Source of the DNA: Lactimicrobium massiliense | GTDB taxonomy: Bacteria > Bacillota_I > Bacilli_A > Erysipelotrichales > Erysipelotrichaceae | DNA: 64,000 nucleotides | Assembly: GCF_900343155.1 (NCBI RefSeq) | Contig: NZ_OUNG01000002.1 | Location: 62,001 to 126,000, forward strand | Direction of reading: 5' to 3' | Part shown: positions 49,630 to 58,388 of the stretch, in pieces | Layout: every line of letters starts with the position of its first letter | Numbering within the stretch: position 1 is the first letter of the stretch | Made by a program: the position numbers and the translations under genes | Notes under the pieces: generated by a model | Seen by the model: the letters and a program-made list of their open reading frames with translations, nothing else | The model's database searches: none | Told to the model about the DNA's origin: nothing

Positions 49630-51009
49630 TTACTGTTTGATGGAATTTTCGATCTGCTGGATGGCGGTTGCCATGGCAGGGTCACTCTTGATCTGGCGGC
49701 TGACTTTGGTGCAGGCACTGATGATCGTGGAATGATCCCGCCCGCCGAATTCTTCGCCGATCTTGATGTAGGACAGATTGAGCAGATGCCGGCACAGGTA
49801 GATGGAGATGTGGCGGGCATTGGCGATGTTCTTTGTTCTTGTCTTGGATGTAATCTGCTGGTGGGTCAGGCCATAGTAGTCAGCCACAGCCTGGATGATC
49901 TTCTTTGGTGAAAGACCGGTCTTGTCTGAGACGACGGCCTGCGACTTCAGGGCATTCATGACGGTTTCAAAGCGGATGACGCCGCCGTCTGGCTGGAACT
50001 GGATGGCATAGAAGAGCACTCTGTTCCATGCCCCTTCCAGGTTACGGACATTGCCGGAGAAGTTGGAGGCAATATAGGCCAGGCCTTCCGGGTCAACATC
50101 TTCAATGCCATAGCCGTTCTGGCGGATCTTCATCTGCAGGATGGCGAGTGATGTTTCAAATTCCGGTGAATCAATGCCAACGCTCAGACCGCTGGAGAAG
50201 CGGGAAATCAGTCTGTCTTCCAGTCCTTTGATTTCATTGGGCTGGCGGTCTGAGGCAATGCAGATCTGCTTGCGGTTATTGATCAGTTCGTTATAGATGG
50301 TAAAGAAGATTTCGTGTGATTTTTCTTTGCCTGCCAGAAACTGGATGTCATCGATCAGCAGCAGATCGACGGAGTACATGTACCGCTTGAACTGTTCGAT
50401 CTTGTTATCACGGATGGCATTGACAACTGTTTCAACGAATTTTAAAGATTCAGTGTAATACACCTTGCGGGTGGGATCATTCTTCAATACGTAGTTGGCG
50501 ATGGCCATTAACAGGTGTGTCTTGCCAAGGCCTGAATTGCCATAGATAAATAAGGGATTGAAGAACTGTCCGGGCTTGGCAGCACATGCCAGGGCAGCCG
50601 CATGGGATTCGCGGTTGCAGTCACCGACGACGAAGTTGTCAAAGGTGCGGTCCTTCTGAATGGGCATGGATGGAAAGGATGCTTCATCGAGATCCTGCTC
50701 AGGAAGGCTGTTAGAACGCATGACATTGTGCAGATCGTCCTTCCGGCATATTTCTACCGTGATAGGCGAATCGGCCTGCAGAATGTCTGTAAATGCGGCT
50801 GAGATCATTTCTGACTCCGGCTGCAGAATCTGTTTGTTGACGATCGTCGGGGCGAGGATGACAGCCTTGGACGATGTTAAATCGTACAGAGAACAAGGAC
50901 GATAAAAATTATCGATGATCTCTGGCTCCATATTGCAGTTCATCTGCAGATATTGCAGTACCTTCCCCCAGACATCCTGAAGGTACATATCTTTGTTCTC
51001 TGTTATCAT
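49630..51009 (-). CDS. dnaA: Chromosomal replication initiator DnaA
   Basis: 459 residues. Domain III Walker A YGNSGLGKTHLLMAI, Walker B LLIDDIQFLAGKE, and domain IV signature FGGRDHSTIISACTKV that reads DnaA boxes. Transcribed away from oriC, as the first gene of the dnaA-dnaN-recF-gyr array. Confidence 0.99.
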   Translation of the reverse strand: MITENKDMYLQDVWGKVLQYLQMNCNMEPEIIDNFYRPCSLYDLTSSKAVILAPTIVNKQILQPESEMISAAFTDILQADSPITVEICRKDDLHNVMRSNSLPEQDLDEASFPSMPIQKDRTFDNFVVGDCNRESHAAALACAAKPGQFFNPLFIYGNSGLGKTHLLMAIANYVLKNDPTRKVYYTESLKFVETVVNAIRDNKIEQFKRYMYSVDLLLIDDIQFLAGKEKSHEIFFTIYNELINNRKQICIASDRQPNEIKGLEDRLISRFSSGLSVGIDSPEFETSLAILQMKIRQNGYGIEDVDPEGLAYIASNFSGNVRNLEGAWNRVLFYAIQFQPDGGVIRFETVMNALKSQAVVSDKTGLSPKKIIQAVADYYGLTHQQITSKTRTKNIANARHISIYLCRHLLNLSYIKIGEEFGGRDHSTIISACTKVSRQIKSDPAMATAIQQIENSIKQ

Positions 51010-51545
51010 GAAAACTCCTGTATTGCTTGCTTACAGCACGACTATTGTAGGCATGCACGATGGTAAAATCCACATGAAAATTGTTGAAAACTATTTTCTC
51101 CACAATAGCAGTAAATGCAGATCATACGATAAATACAGGTTAAAAGAAAGTTTTCCACACTTTTCCACAAAATTCAGGGTGTGGATAATTTGTGGAGAAA
51201 ATATCCACATTGTGCATAACTCATAAAAATGTGGAAAATCATCAGAACATGACTTGTTTTTAACATTTTACTAACATGAAAAAATATGCATAAATACTGA
51301 CTATTTTGCTGTTATCAACAGTTTTCAACATATGTGGAAAATTCATTTTGTGGATCGGGGAAAACACTGTTGAAAAGTGGTATGAGAATCCTGTTCTCCA
51401 CCGTGTATAAAATTGTACGACAGTGGAAAAGTAGGCTTATTTACAGGCTTTTTACAATATGTGGAAAACTCTTGCGGTAGAAAGTTATCCACTGTGGATG
51501 ATGGGAATGTAAGACGGCTTTTCCACAGAAAAAAACCTCTGCAAT
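51010..51545. other. oriC: Replication origin oriC
   Basis: 536 bp without a gene, upstream of dnaA. DnaA boxes: TGTGGATAA (51180), ATATCCACA (51202), TGTGCATAA (51211), TTATCAACA (51312), TTATCCACT (51485) and TGTGGATGA (51493), plus many TGTGGAAAA-type weak sites. An AT-rich stretch at about 51241-51310 is the likely unwinding element. Gene orientation and this box density mark it as oriC. Confidence 0.93.
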
Positions 51546-51559
51546 AGATGCCAGAAGTG

Positions 51560-52963
51560 TCAGTATTTCATATGTTCCTTGATGGTATGCCTGTTGAGTA
51601 CTTCCAGACAGCGGATCATGGTGCCGGGCAGCTGGTAGCGTTTGAGACGGTTGACGTGGATGATTTCGGGAATATAGGCAGGTTCAATGTACTCTGCCAG
51701 TGCATTGCATATTTCATCAGGGTCTGGGCACAGTTCGCAATAGTAGACGATTCTTGCCGGGGCAAGTGTGGAGATCAGTGACAGGATTGAGATGACTAAC
51801 AGCTGTCTGGTACTTTCCGGCGTGATGTTATCTGATGAGATGTTGGGACAGAATGCTTTGAGCAGGTGGTGCATTTCACCGGCATGGTGGGCATAGCCAA
51901 GGCGCAGCTTTCCATCCATAATCAGCCCGGCACCAAGATCCATCTGGCCATGGGGCATGAAGCAGAAGGCCATGTCGTCACTGTCTTCATGCATCGCATG
52001 GTAGCCAAGAGCCATGGCATTGACATCATTCAGGATGATAGCGGGATGGTGATAGCGTTTTGTGATGGCATCGGCGAGGTTATAGTGATCAAAGTCGGAA
52101 TGTTCAAGGTTGAGGAAGCCATGGTTGGCAACGCCTGGTAAGGAAATACCGATGGCATCGATGTTGTGATGGCGCATCATCACATAGTCCAGCAGATCGA
52201 AAAGGTCCTGCAGCGTGATGTCAGGCTTAATGACTTCTTTGTCCAGGGTTTTACTGCCATGGTCATAGATACGGTAGCCAAAGCGTGTCTGCTGGCGGTG
52301 ACTGATGACAGCGATGGTCAGGATGCGGTATGGATTGTCATAGATGGAACGCAGTGGAATGTTTTCTTCGCCAATGCTTTCATCAATGTGCTGCATATAT
52401 TCTTTCTGCAGCAATCCCAGCATTCTGCCGGCATCATAAGCCGCAAAAATATCTGCGGGAATCCGGATTACAAGCTGATCGTGGAAAACGTCTTTGACCT
52501 TTTTGTACTGGAAATGAATCTGTGGGGCCAGCAGGATGATGTCACAGTCAAAGCCCTTCTTATACAAATCAGAGAAGCAGACTGCTGAGAAGACAAAGTC
52601 TTCATGAAGAATTTCGGCAGCCTGGTTAAGCTGCTGGGCAAAGAAGGATGTAGTCAGTCCGGATGTACAGCAGAGTACAACCTGCAGAATACGCTTACGG
52701 GCGGTTTCCTGCAGCGAGACAAGCATCTGATGGATCAGATCCTGATCATGTTCTTTGTCTTCAATGTGAAAGTGCAGGTAGAACGTGGTCTTGCCTTCTT
52801 TGTCCTGGATGCAAAGCTCGACAATGTCCTCAGGGTAGATGTTGATACTGCCATTTGCATTTGATGAGACAAATTGATAGTGGTCTTCTTCTTGGTGCAG
52901 ATCAAAGCCTTCCACATGGAGGCTTTTAATCCATGTACAGCATTCTTCCTTTGTCCATTTCAT
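51560..52963 (-). CDS. PTS EIIB-like / ROK-family fusion protein
   Basis: 467 residues, three parts. Residues 1-90: unknown, strand-rich. About 93-190: an EIIB of the lactose/cellobiose class, with the phosphorylatable Cys99 in CCTSGLTTS and LLAPQIHFQ. About 215-467: a ROK domain with IGISLPGV, ILNDVNAMALG and GAGLIMDGKL...HAGEMHH, but without the CxCGxxGC zinc motif of most ROK proteins. No N-terminal HTH, so not a classic ROK repressor. Possibly a sugar kinase or sensor gated by PTS phosphorylation. Separate from jag by a terminator. Confidence 0.82.
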   Translation of the reverse strand: MKWTKEECCTWIKSLHVEGFDLHQEEDHYQFVSSNANGSINIYPEDIVELCIQDKEGKTTFYLHFHIEDKEHDQDLIHQMLVSLQETARKRILQVVLCCTSGLTTSFFAQQLNQAAEILHEDFVFSAVCFSDLYKKGFDCDIILLAPQIHFQYKKVKDVFHDQLVIRIPADIFAAYDAGRMLGLLQKEYMQHIDESIGEENIPLRSIYDNPYRILTIAVISHRQQTRFGYRIYDHGSKTLDKEVIKPDITLQDLFDLLDYVMMRHHNIDAIGISLPGVANHGFLNLEHSDFDHYNLADAITKRYHHPAIILNDVNAMALGYHAMHEDSDDMAFCFMPHGQMDLGAGLIMDGKLRLGYAHHAGEMHHLLKAFCPNISSDNITPESTRQLLVISILSLISTLAPARIVYYCELCPDPDEICNALAEYIEPAYIPEIIHVNRLKRYQLPGTMIRCLEVLNRHTIKEHMKY

Positions 52964-52978
52964 ACCTTAATAATAGAT

Positions 52979-53006
52979 GAAAAAAAGAGATATCGTACAC
53001 GATATC
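52979..53006 (-). terminator. Terminator of the rpmH-jag operon
   Basis: Minus-strand GATATCGT-GT-ACGATATC followed by TCTTTTTTT, between jag and the EIIB-ROK gene. Confidence 0.8.
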
Positions 53007-53008
53007 CC

Positions 53009-53647
53009 TTATGCTTCTTCACTTTCTGCTGTATTTTCAGCAGGTTCATTCGCATCCGGTACATAGCGGATGCAGACATGGCGGCTGGCACCTTCACCTT
53101 CAGATTCCGTGCGCAGATTATGCCATTCATTAAGCTGCTGGTGAACGACTTTGCGCTCATCATTCGGCATCGGATCCATTTCCACATCGACATGGGATTT
53201 CTGGACCTGACGGCCAAGCTTTTTAGCAAGGAAGCGCAGCTTGGAATAGCGGTCTTCCTTGTAGTGGTTGACATCAATCAGAACGTTGATTCTGCTCTTA
53301 AAGGCGGCGTTGACTGCACTGCGGACAACAGTATTGAAGGCAGACAGTGTCTTGCCATTGTGGCCGATCAGAACAGCATTGTTATCCGCATTGAGGTTGA
53401 CGATGAAGCCATTGTCTGTTTCTTCGATCGCAACTTCGATGTCTTCATCAATGCCGGTGAAATAATCACCAAGGTAGTCAAAGATGAATTCTTTGACATC
53501 TTCCATCGTATAGACGTCGGCACTGACGGTGCCTTCTTCTTTGTTATCGCTGGTGATGACGTATTTAAGATCCTGGCTGGAAACACCGTTTTCTTCAGCG
53601 GCTGCTTCCAGAATCTCTGCAATGGAACTGCCGGTATAGTTTTTCAT
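53009..53647 (-). CDS. jag: RNA-binding protein Jag (KhpB)
   Basis: 212 residues: N-terminal Jag domain (SIAEILEAAAEENGV), KH domain (ADNNAVLIGHNGKTLSAF) and R3H domain (DPMPNDERKVVHQQL). With KhpA it controls cell elongation and division. ATG overlaps the yidC stop (ATGA). Confidence 0.95.
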   Translation of the reverse strand: MKNYTGSSIAEILEAAAEENGVSSQDLKYVITSDNKEEGTVSADVYTMEDVKEFIFDYLGDYFTGIDEDIEVAIEETDNGFIVNLNADNNAVLIGHNGKTLSAFNTVVRSAVNAAFKSRINVLIDVNHYKEDRYSKLRFLAKKLGRQVQKSHVDVEMDPMPNDERKVVHQQLNEWHNLRTESEGEGASRHVCIRYVPDANEPAENTAESEEA

Positions 53648-54537
53648 GCTTTCCTCTTTTCTGCCTGCTTGTGATCGATGTATTTCTGCACAATGATCGT
53701 CTTTACAATTGTGACGCAGGAGTTGATTGTCCAGTAAACGGTCATGGCAGTCGGCCACATCAGACCGAAGATCAGGATCATGGCCATCATATAGATCTGC
53801 ATGAGTTTCTGCTGGTTGCCGCTTGTTTCTTCAGGCTTGCGGTGCTGCTTGGCAGCAGCGGCTTCTGCCTTCTTTTTGGCAAAGTGCATCGGCAGATACA
53901 TGGACACAAACTGTGTCAGTCCCATCAATGCAAAGATGAGCAGATACATCCACTGGCCCTCTTTCATGCCAGTCAGCGGTGTTGTCTTGAGGTTCAGTCC
54001 CATAAAGGAACCATTCTGTACAGCAGCGGCTCTCTGGACGGCCATATACATTGCCATCAGGATCGGCAGCTGCAGGAAGCTTCCGACCATGGTGCCCATC
54101 GGATGAATATCATGACTGGCATACAGCTGCTGCATTTCCATAGCCATCTTCTGCTTGGAAGCAGGATCGTCACGGCCTTCATACTTTCTCTGCAGCTTCT
54201 GGATCTCAGGCTGAATCAGCTGCATTTCCTGGGAACCAACGGTTCCTTTGATAGTTGCGGCAGCGAGAATGCCGTTAACAATGACGGTGATCACAGTAAT
54301 GGCAAGGCCGACACCCATCTTCGGCGTCATGTGGTTGATGGCCTGTGCCAGCGGCCATACGAAGATGGCACTGAACCAGTTTTCATCACTCATGACCTGT
54401 TTGAATGTTGTTGTTGTGTCAATCAGAATGATATTGCCGGAGCTGTCACGCGGAACAGTACATCCCGTAAGTGTTGCGGCAATTCCCACGAACAGAAGCA
54501 CTGTGAGAATCTTCTTTGTACGAGGCTTTAATTTCAT
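53644..54537 (-). CDS. yidC: Membrane protein insertase YidC (lipoprotein form)
   Basis: 297 residues. Lipoprotein signal with lipobox LTGC near residue 26, then five membrane helices (MAMYMAVQRAAAV..., LTQFVSMYLP, MWPTAMTVYW). Gram-positive short form. TAGGAG RBS. Followed by jag. Confidence 0.96.
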   Translation of the reverse strand: MKLKPRTKKILTVLLFVGIAATLTGCTVPRDSSGNIILIDTTTTFKQVMSDENWFSAIFVWPLAQAINHMTPKMGVGLAITVITVIVNGILAAATIKGTVGSQEMQLIQPEIQKLQRKYEGRDDPASKQKMAMEMQQLYASHDIHPMGTMVGSFLQLPILMAMYMAVQRAAAVQNGSFMGLNLKTTPLTGMKEGQWMYLLIFALMGLTQFVSMYLPMHFAKKKAEAAAAKQHRKPEETSGNQQKLMQIYMMAMILIFGLMWPTAMTVYWTINSCVTIVKTIIVQKYIDHKQAEKRKA

Positions 54538-54557
54538 CGTAATCTCCTATTTGTAAA

Positions 54558-54890
54558 CTACTTTATTGTAGCGTCAGTAAGTAGTTTTTCCAATATGTTT
54601 TTGTTCGCTGCATAGCTGTGATCCCGATAGGAAAACCGCAGAATAATCACCCCATCCAGAGGATAATTCTGAAAGTCTATCAAGTCCTGGCACATCATTC
54701 TCACCTGCCGCTTATACAGGTTGCGGTCAACCGCATGGCCGATCTTCTTCGGCAGTGAAATTCCAATCCGGGCTTCTTCTTCCTTCTTCGGCAGATAATA
54801 AAAGATATACGCAGGAGATACCTTCTTTTTGCCGGTATGGATGATCTTCTGAAACTCCTCTGCTTTTCTGACTCTGTTTTTCTTCTTCAT
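54558..54890 (-). CDS. rnpA: Ribonuclease P protein component
   Basis: 110 residues from the ATG (a longer frame starts inside rpmH). RNR-like motif DRNLYKRQVRMM. Binds RNase P RNA. The ATG follows a terminator-like hairpin and has no Shine-Dalgarno. Confidence 0.93.
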   Translation of the reverse strand: MKKKNRVRKAEEFQKIIHTGKKKVSPAYIFYYLPKKEEEARIGISLPKKIGHAVDRNLYKRQVRMMCQDLIDFQNYPLDGVIILRFSYRDHSYAANKNILEKLLTDATIK

Positions 54891-54897
54891 GATGAAT

Positions 54898-54920
54898 AAA
54901 AAAACCACCCCGCGGTGGTT
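54898..54920 (-). terminator. Terminator/attenuator between rpmH and rnpA
   Basis: Minus-strand AACCACC-GCGG-GGTGGTT followed by TTTTTT, 8 nt before the rnpA ATG. Probably sets the much higher level of rpmH over rnpA. Confidence 0.75.
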
Positions 54921-54924
54921 GATT

Positions 54925-55059
54925 TCAGGCGGAAAGTACCTTTCTGCCCTTTGCACGGCGTCTTGCTAATACCTTACGACCGCCTACTGTAGCCATACGT
55001 GCTCTGAAGCCATGAGTCGCCTTGTTTTTTCTTTTGCTAGGCTGGTATGTTCTCTTCAT
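54925..55059 (-). CDS. rpmH: 50S ribosomal protein L34
   Basis: 44 residues: [22 protein letters not shown], then the basic [29 protein letters not shown] precedes the ATG. Encoded on the minus strand and too short to stand out among longer frames. First gene of the rnpA-yidC-jag operon. Confidence 0.97.
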   Translation of the reverse strand: MKRTYQPSKRKNKATHGFRARMATVGGRKVLARRRAKGRKVLSA

Positions 55060-55214
55060 TCATGCCACCTCCTGTTTTTTACATGTTTAGAACAAACGCT
55101 TTTATATAATAATAGTGAGGTTTGTCAATGTCAATTTGATGTGTTTGAAAATTTGCGCAAATTCAGCTGCGCAACAGGAGGAACACTTCCAGCGTCATGA
55201 TGAATGAATCAGAT

Positions 55215-55691
55215 TCAAAACTTTTCTGTATGTAATGTCTTTTTGGTCCAGGCAAAAAGTCCTTTACATCCATTTTCCAGCTTATCCGTACATTTCTGGA
55301 ATTGTCTTGTATACCATGGATCATCGATCTTTTGATCAGGTGAATCTGTATATTCCATCAGGTAATGGATCTTATGAGCAGGATCCTCTTTGAGAATCTG
55401 TTTCATCAGAAAGATGTTTTCTTCATCCATGCCAATGAGCAGATCATATTTTTCATAGTCTTCCCTTTTGAGCTGCCTTGCCCTGTGGCTGCCAATGGGA
55501 ATGCCGTTTTTCTGCAGGGCTGCTTTCATAGGCGGATAGATTGGATTGCCGGTTTCTTCTGTGGATGTGGCAGCGGAATCGATGTAAAAGTCATCACTGC
55601 ACCCGGCTCTGTTTACAAGATCCTGCATGATGTACTGGGCACCGACGGAACGGCAGATGTTGCCATGGCAGACAAATAGAATTCTGATCAT
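55215..55691 (-). CDS. Low-molecular-weight protein-tyrosine phosphatase
   Basis: 158 residues. P-loop VCHGNICRSV and catalytic Asp in DDPWYT near residue 130. AAGGAG RBS. Confidence 0.93.
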   Translation of the reverse strand: MIRILFVCHGNICRSVGAQYIMQDLVNRAGCSDDFYIDSAATSTEETGNPIYPPMKAALQKNGIPIGSHRARQLKREDYEKYDLLIGMDEENIFLMKQILKEDPAHKIHYLMEYTDSPDQKIDDPWYTRQFQKCTDKLENGCKGLFAWTKKTLHTEKF

Positions 55692-55729
55692 ATTTACTCC
55701 TTAGACTTGGGCGGGGTGAAACTGCTAAA

Positions 55730-55751
55730 GAAAAACAGCCCCGCGGCTGTT
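55730..55751 (-). terminator. Terminator of the carboxypeptidase gene
   Basis: Minus-strand ACAGCC-GCGG-GGCTGT followed by TTTTT. Confidence 0.8.
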
Positions 55752-55754
55752 TTG

Positions 55755-56534
55755 TTAATTGCTGGAACTGAAGTACTCCTCCATCGTCTCATCCGGAGAG
55801 ATGGCATACATGGCATTGGCTGTATCTGTGCCGACATAGCGGTAATGCCAAGGCATGAAGTTGTACTTGGTGATGGATTCCTTGCCTTTTGGATAGCGCA
55901 GAATGAAGCCATATTCATGGGCATGTTCATAGAGCCACTTGCCGGCATCTGTATCTGCGAAGGCTTCGGTCTGACTTGTTGTATTGACATCATCGGTCAG
56001 ATCCACGGCAAGACCGAGCTGATGTTCGGAATATCCTGCCTTTTCACATGCTGTGATGGCCTTGGCTTCTGTCAGCAGCTGCACCTGGCTGGAATACAGC
56101 TTGTCCTGATCATCATAGCTGCGGTATCCAGAAGATACATACAGTGTGATGCCGGCATCGGATGCGGCCTTGACCATGGCTTCCAGCTGGGTGGCAGCTT
56201 CTGCACGGATTTCAAAGACGCTGGAAGTACTTTGTACATTTTCCGGATCAGCAAGATCAGATGGTACATAGGTAGGATCCAGTGATGCAGTATCCTTGTT
56301 TAACAAATACGTGTAGCTGTTGATATCAGAGGCTTCTGCCGGCAGCGTGCTTGATGCCGTAGAAGCAGCAGCCGTTGTTTTGGCATTTTTGGCAGTGATC
56401 TTCTGCTCATCATTGTTGCGGCGATAATTCAGAATCAGGCCGATACCAAGGGCAGCAACAAGTATCACAATTACGATTGTAATGGTCAGTTTTGGATTAA
56501 AGCGGAATCCTTTTTTCTTTTTCTGCTCAGACAT
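55755..56534 (-). CDS. VanY-type D-alanyl-D-alanine carboxypeptidase
   Basis: 259 residues: basic start (SEQKKKKGFRF), one membrane anchor (about 16-35), a Ser/Thr/Ala linker, and an LD/DD-carboxypeptidase domain with SSGYRS, the zinc ligands of SEHQLGLAVD and PWHYRYVG. Trims peptidoglycan side chains outside the cell. GAGG before the ATG supports this start over 56579. Confidence 0.92.
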   Translation of the reverse strand: MSEQKKKKGFRFNPKLTITIVIVILVAALGIGLILNYRRNNDEQKITAKNAKTTAAASTASSTLPAEASDINSYTYLLNKDTASLDPTYVPSDLADPENVQSTSSVFEIRAEAATQLEAMVKAASDAGITLYVSSGYRSYDDQDKLYSSQVQLLTEAKAITACEKAGYSEHQLGLAVDLTDDVNTTSQTEAFADTDAGKWLYEHAHEYGFILRYPKGKESITKYNFMPWHYRYVGTDTANAMYAISPDETMEEYFSSSN

Positions 56535-56754
56535 AAGGTACCTCGGGAACATCTGTTCCGCTAACATGGTAAAAGACATATGTTAAAATTGCAAATCTGA
56601 TGGCATTTTCACAATGTCTGCTTTTGGCTATAATGTCAAAGACTGCAGGAAGTTTCTGCAAGAAAATGGAAGGCGGCATGGCCGCTGGATGACAGGAAAA
56701 GGAGGAAGGCGTTTCCAACTGCTGGATGTGGGCAGATCCGCGCCGATCAGAACT

Positions 56755-57714
56755 ATGAGCAAAGGAATGACATTTCTTCTGTATGCCCTGATGATTTATA
56801 TGGTTGTCAGAATGATGATCATGCAGAAAAGCAATAAAAGAATGGATAAGGTGATCAATGTTGTCAGGCTGCTGGACAAGGAGAATGACTTCTTTCAGGC
56901 AGTAGATACAGAGATTGAGGCTTCCACAACCCTGGAACAGAAAACAAAGTTTCAGATTCTCAAGCTCTGGGGTACAGCGTATCACAACCGCTATGAGGAG
57001 AAAGATTTTGACGGCCAGCTGGCTGCTATTGACCTGGAAAATCTGAAACAGGAAAAGAAGATGTCCGAGGATGATTCCTTCTTCTATTACTTCCTTGCCA
57101 TTCCGAACATTCTGCAGAAAGATGGACAGGAAGACAGGATTAAAGCAATGTATGACCATCTTGGCGGTGATCTTGCCTGGTATCAGACACGTCTGGATTA
57201 TCAACTGTCCCTTGCCTGCCTGAAGTTCTATAACAAGGAAGATGATCTTGGCCGAGCCTTCTTTGAAAAGGTCATGGATGGTGATTATCAGGATATGGCA
57301 TATTCCAAGCAGTTGATCGGTCTGTATAAGCAGCTGACATCTGCCATGCTTGTCAAACTGTATGAAGACAATGGTGAACAGGACAAGATGGATGAGATGA
57401 TGTCCGTTGCCAAAGAGTTCAACCAGACAAGAATTGGTGAGGCATGGCTGAAGAATATCGGTGTGCATATGGCCGATGAAAAAAAGGATGAGGCTGAATC
57501 CGGAACGGATCATGAAGAAGATACAGCTGCTGAAACTGAAAATAAGGATGCAGGTTCGCATGAGGATCAGCAGGAAAGCAGTGAATCTGTCAATGCGGAA
57601 ACAAATACAGAGACAGATGCGAAGGAACAGACAGAGTCCGCATCCCGTGATGCGGAAGATCTGATGGCTGCTAACAGTGATTTTGGTACGTCCTTTACGG
57701 AGGAGAAGAAATGA
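56755..57714 (+). CDS. Membrane-anchored TPR-like protein with acidic tail
   Basis: 319 residues: an N-terminal membrane helix (TFLLYALMIYMVVRMMIM), a helical region of paired helices that reads like TPR/SEL1 repeats (about 40-240), then an acidic Ser/Thr/Glu/Gln tail. Preceded by TATAAT (56630); a frame extending to 56614 would start upstream of that promoter. A 10-codon frame ending TGA overlaps this ATG (ATGA). No RBS. Last 4 bp overlap pth. Role unknown. Confidence 0.75.
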   Translation: MSKGMTFLLYALMIYMVVRMMIMQKSNKRMDKVINVVRLLDKENDFFQAVDTEIEASTTLEQKTKFQILKLWGTAYHNRYEEKDFDGQLAAIDLENLKQEKKMSEDDSFFYYFLAIPNILQKDGQEDRIKAMYDHLGGDLAWYQTRLDYQLSLACLKFYNKEDDLGRAFFEKVMDGDYQDMAYSKQLIGLYKQLTSAMLVKLYEDNGEQDKMDEMMSVAKEFNQTRIGEAWLKNIGVHMADEKKDEAESGTDHEEDTAAETENKDAGSHEDQQESSESVNAETNTETDAKEQTESASRDAEDLMAANSDFGTSFTEEKK

Positions 57715-58289
57715 AGCTGATTGCGGGGCTTGGCAATCCTGGCAAAGAGTACGAGAAGACCAGGCATAATTCTGGCTTTATGGCCATTGATCTGCTGGCT
57801 GACCGTCTGGATACCGGCATTGATGTGAAAAAGTTCAATGCTTTGGTACAGACCGTGCGGATCCAGGGACAAAGTGTTCTGTTAATGAAGCCGCTTACCT
57901 ATATGAATGAAAGCGGCAGTGCGGTTGCCCAGGCAGTCAATTTCTATCATATCGACCCATCTGATATCCTGATCCTGCATGATGACATGGATCTGCCAAC
58001 GGGTTCTGTGCGGATCCGTGCTTCTGGTTCTGGCGGCGGTCAGAAAGGCATGAAGTCAATCATTGATGCGTTAAAGACGGATCAGATTGCCCGTGTGCGG
58101 ATCGGGGTCGGCCACAGTGCAGCCGGTGAACATGATCTTGTACCGGACTGGGTACTGTCACCAGTGCCAAAGGCAGAGCGTGATGTGTATGATGCAGCTT
58201 TGCTGGATGCATCCAAAGCAGCCTATGACTGGGTATTCCGTCCGTTTGATCAGGTGATGAACGATTATAATATGAAAGCAAAAAAGTAA
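57711..58289 (+). CDS. pth: Peptidyl-tRNA hydrolase
   Basis: 192 residues. AGLGNPGKEYEKTRHNSGF with the catalytic His, KPLTYMNESG, and DDMDLPTGSVRIR. Followed by mfd, as in Bacillus. Confidence 0.96.
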   Translation: MKLIAGLGNPGKEYEKTRHNSGFMAIDLLADRLDTGIDVKKFNALVQTVRIQGQSVLLMKPLTYMNESGSAVAQAVNFYHIDPSDILILHDDMDLPTGSVRIRASGSGGGQKGMKSIIDALKTDQIARVRIGVGHSAAGEHDLVPDWVLSPVPKAERDVYDAALLDASKAAYDWVFRPFDQVMNDYNMKAKK

Positions 58290-58388
58290 TTCTGCAGCCG
58301 TGCAAAGTATGATGCACGGCTGTGTTTGTGATGCTAGAATAACTTGGCTTATGAAAGGAGCAGGCTTATCAGCGAGAAATATACAGGT

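Noticed and set aside
56527-57561. Minus-strand frame of 344 codons opposite the TPR-like gene
   Set aside because: Shadow; the plus-strand gene has a sensible domain layout and overlaps pth in operon style.
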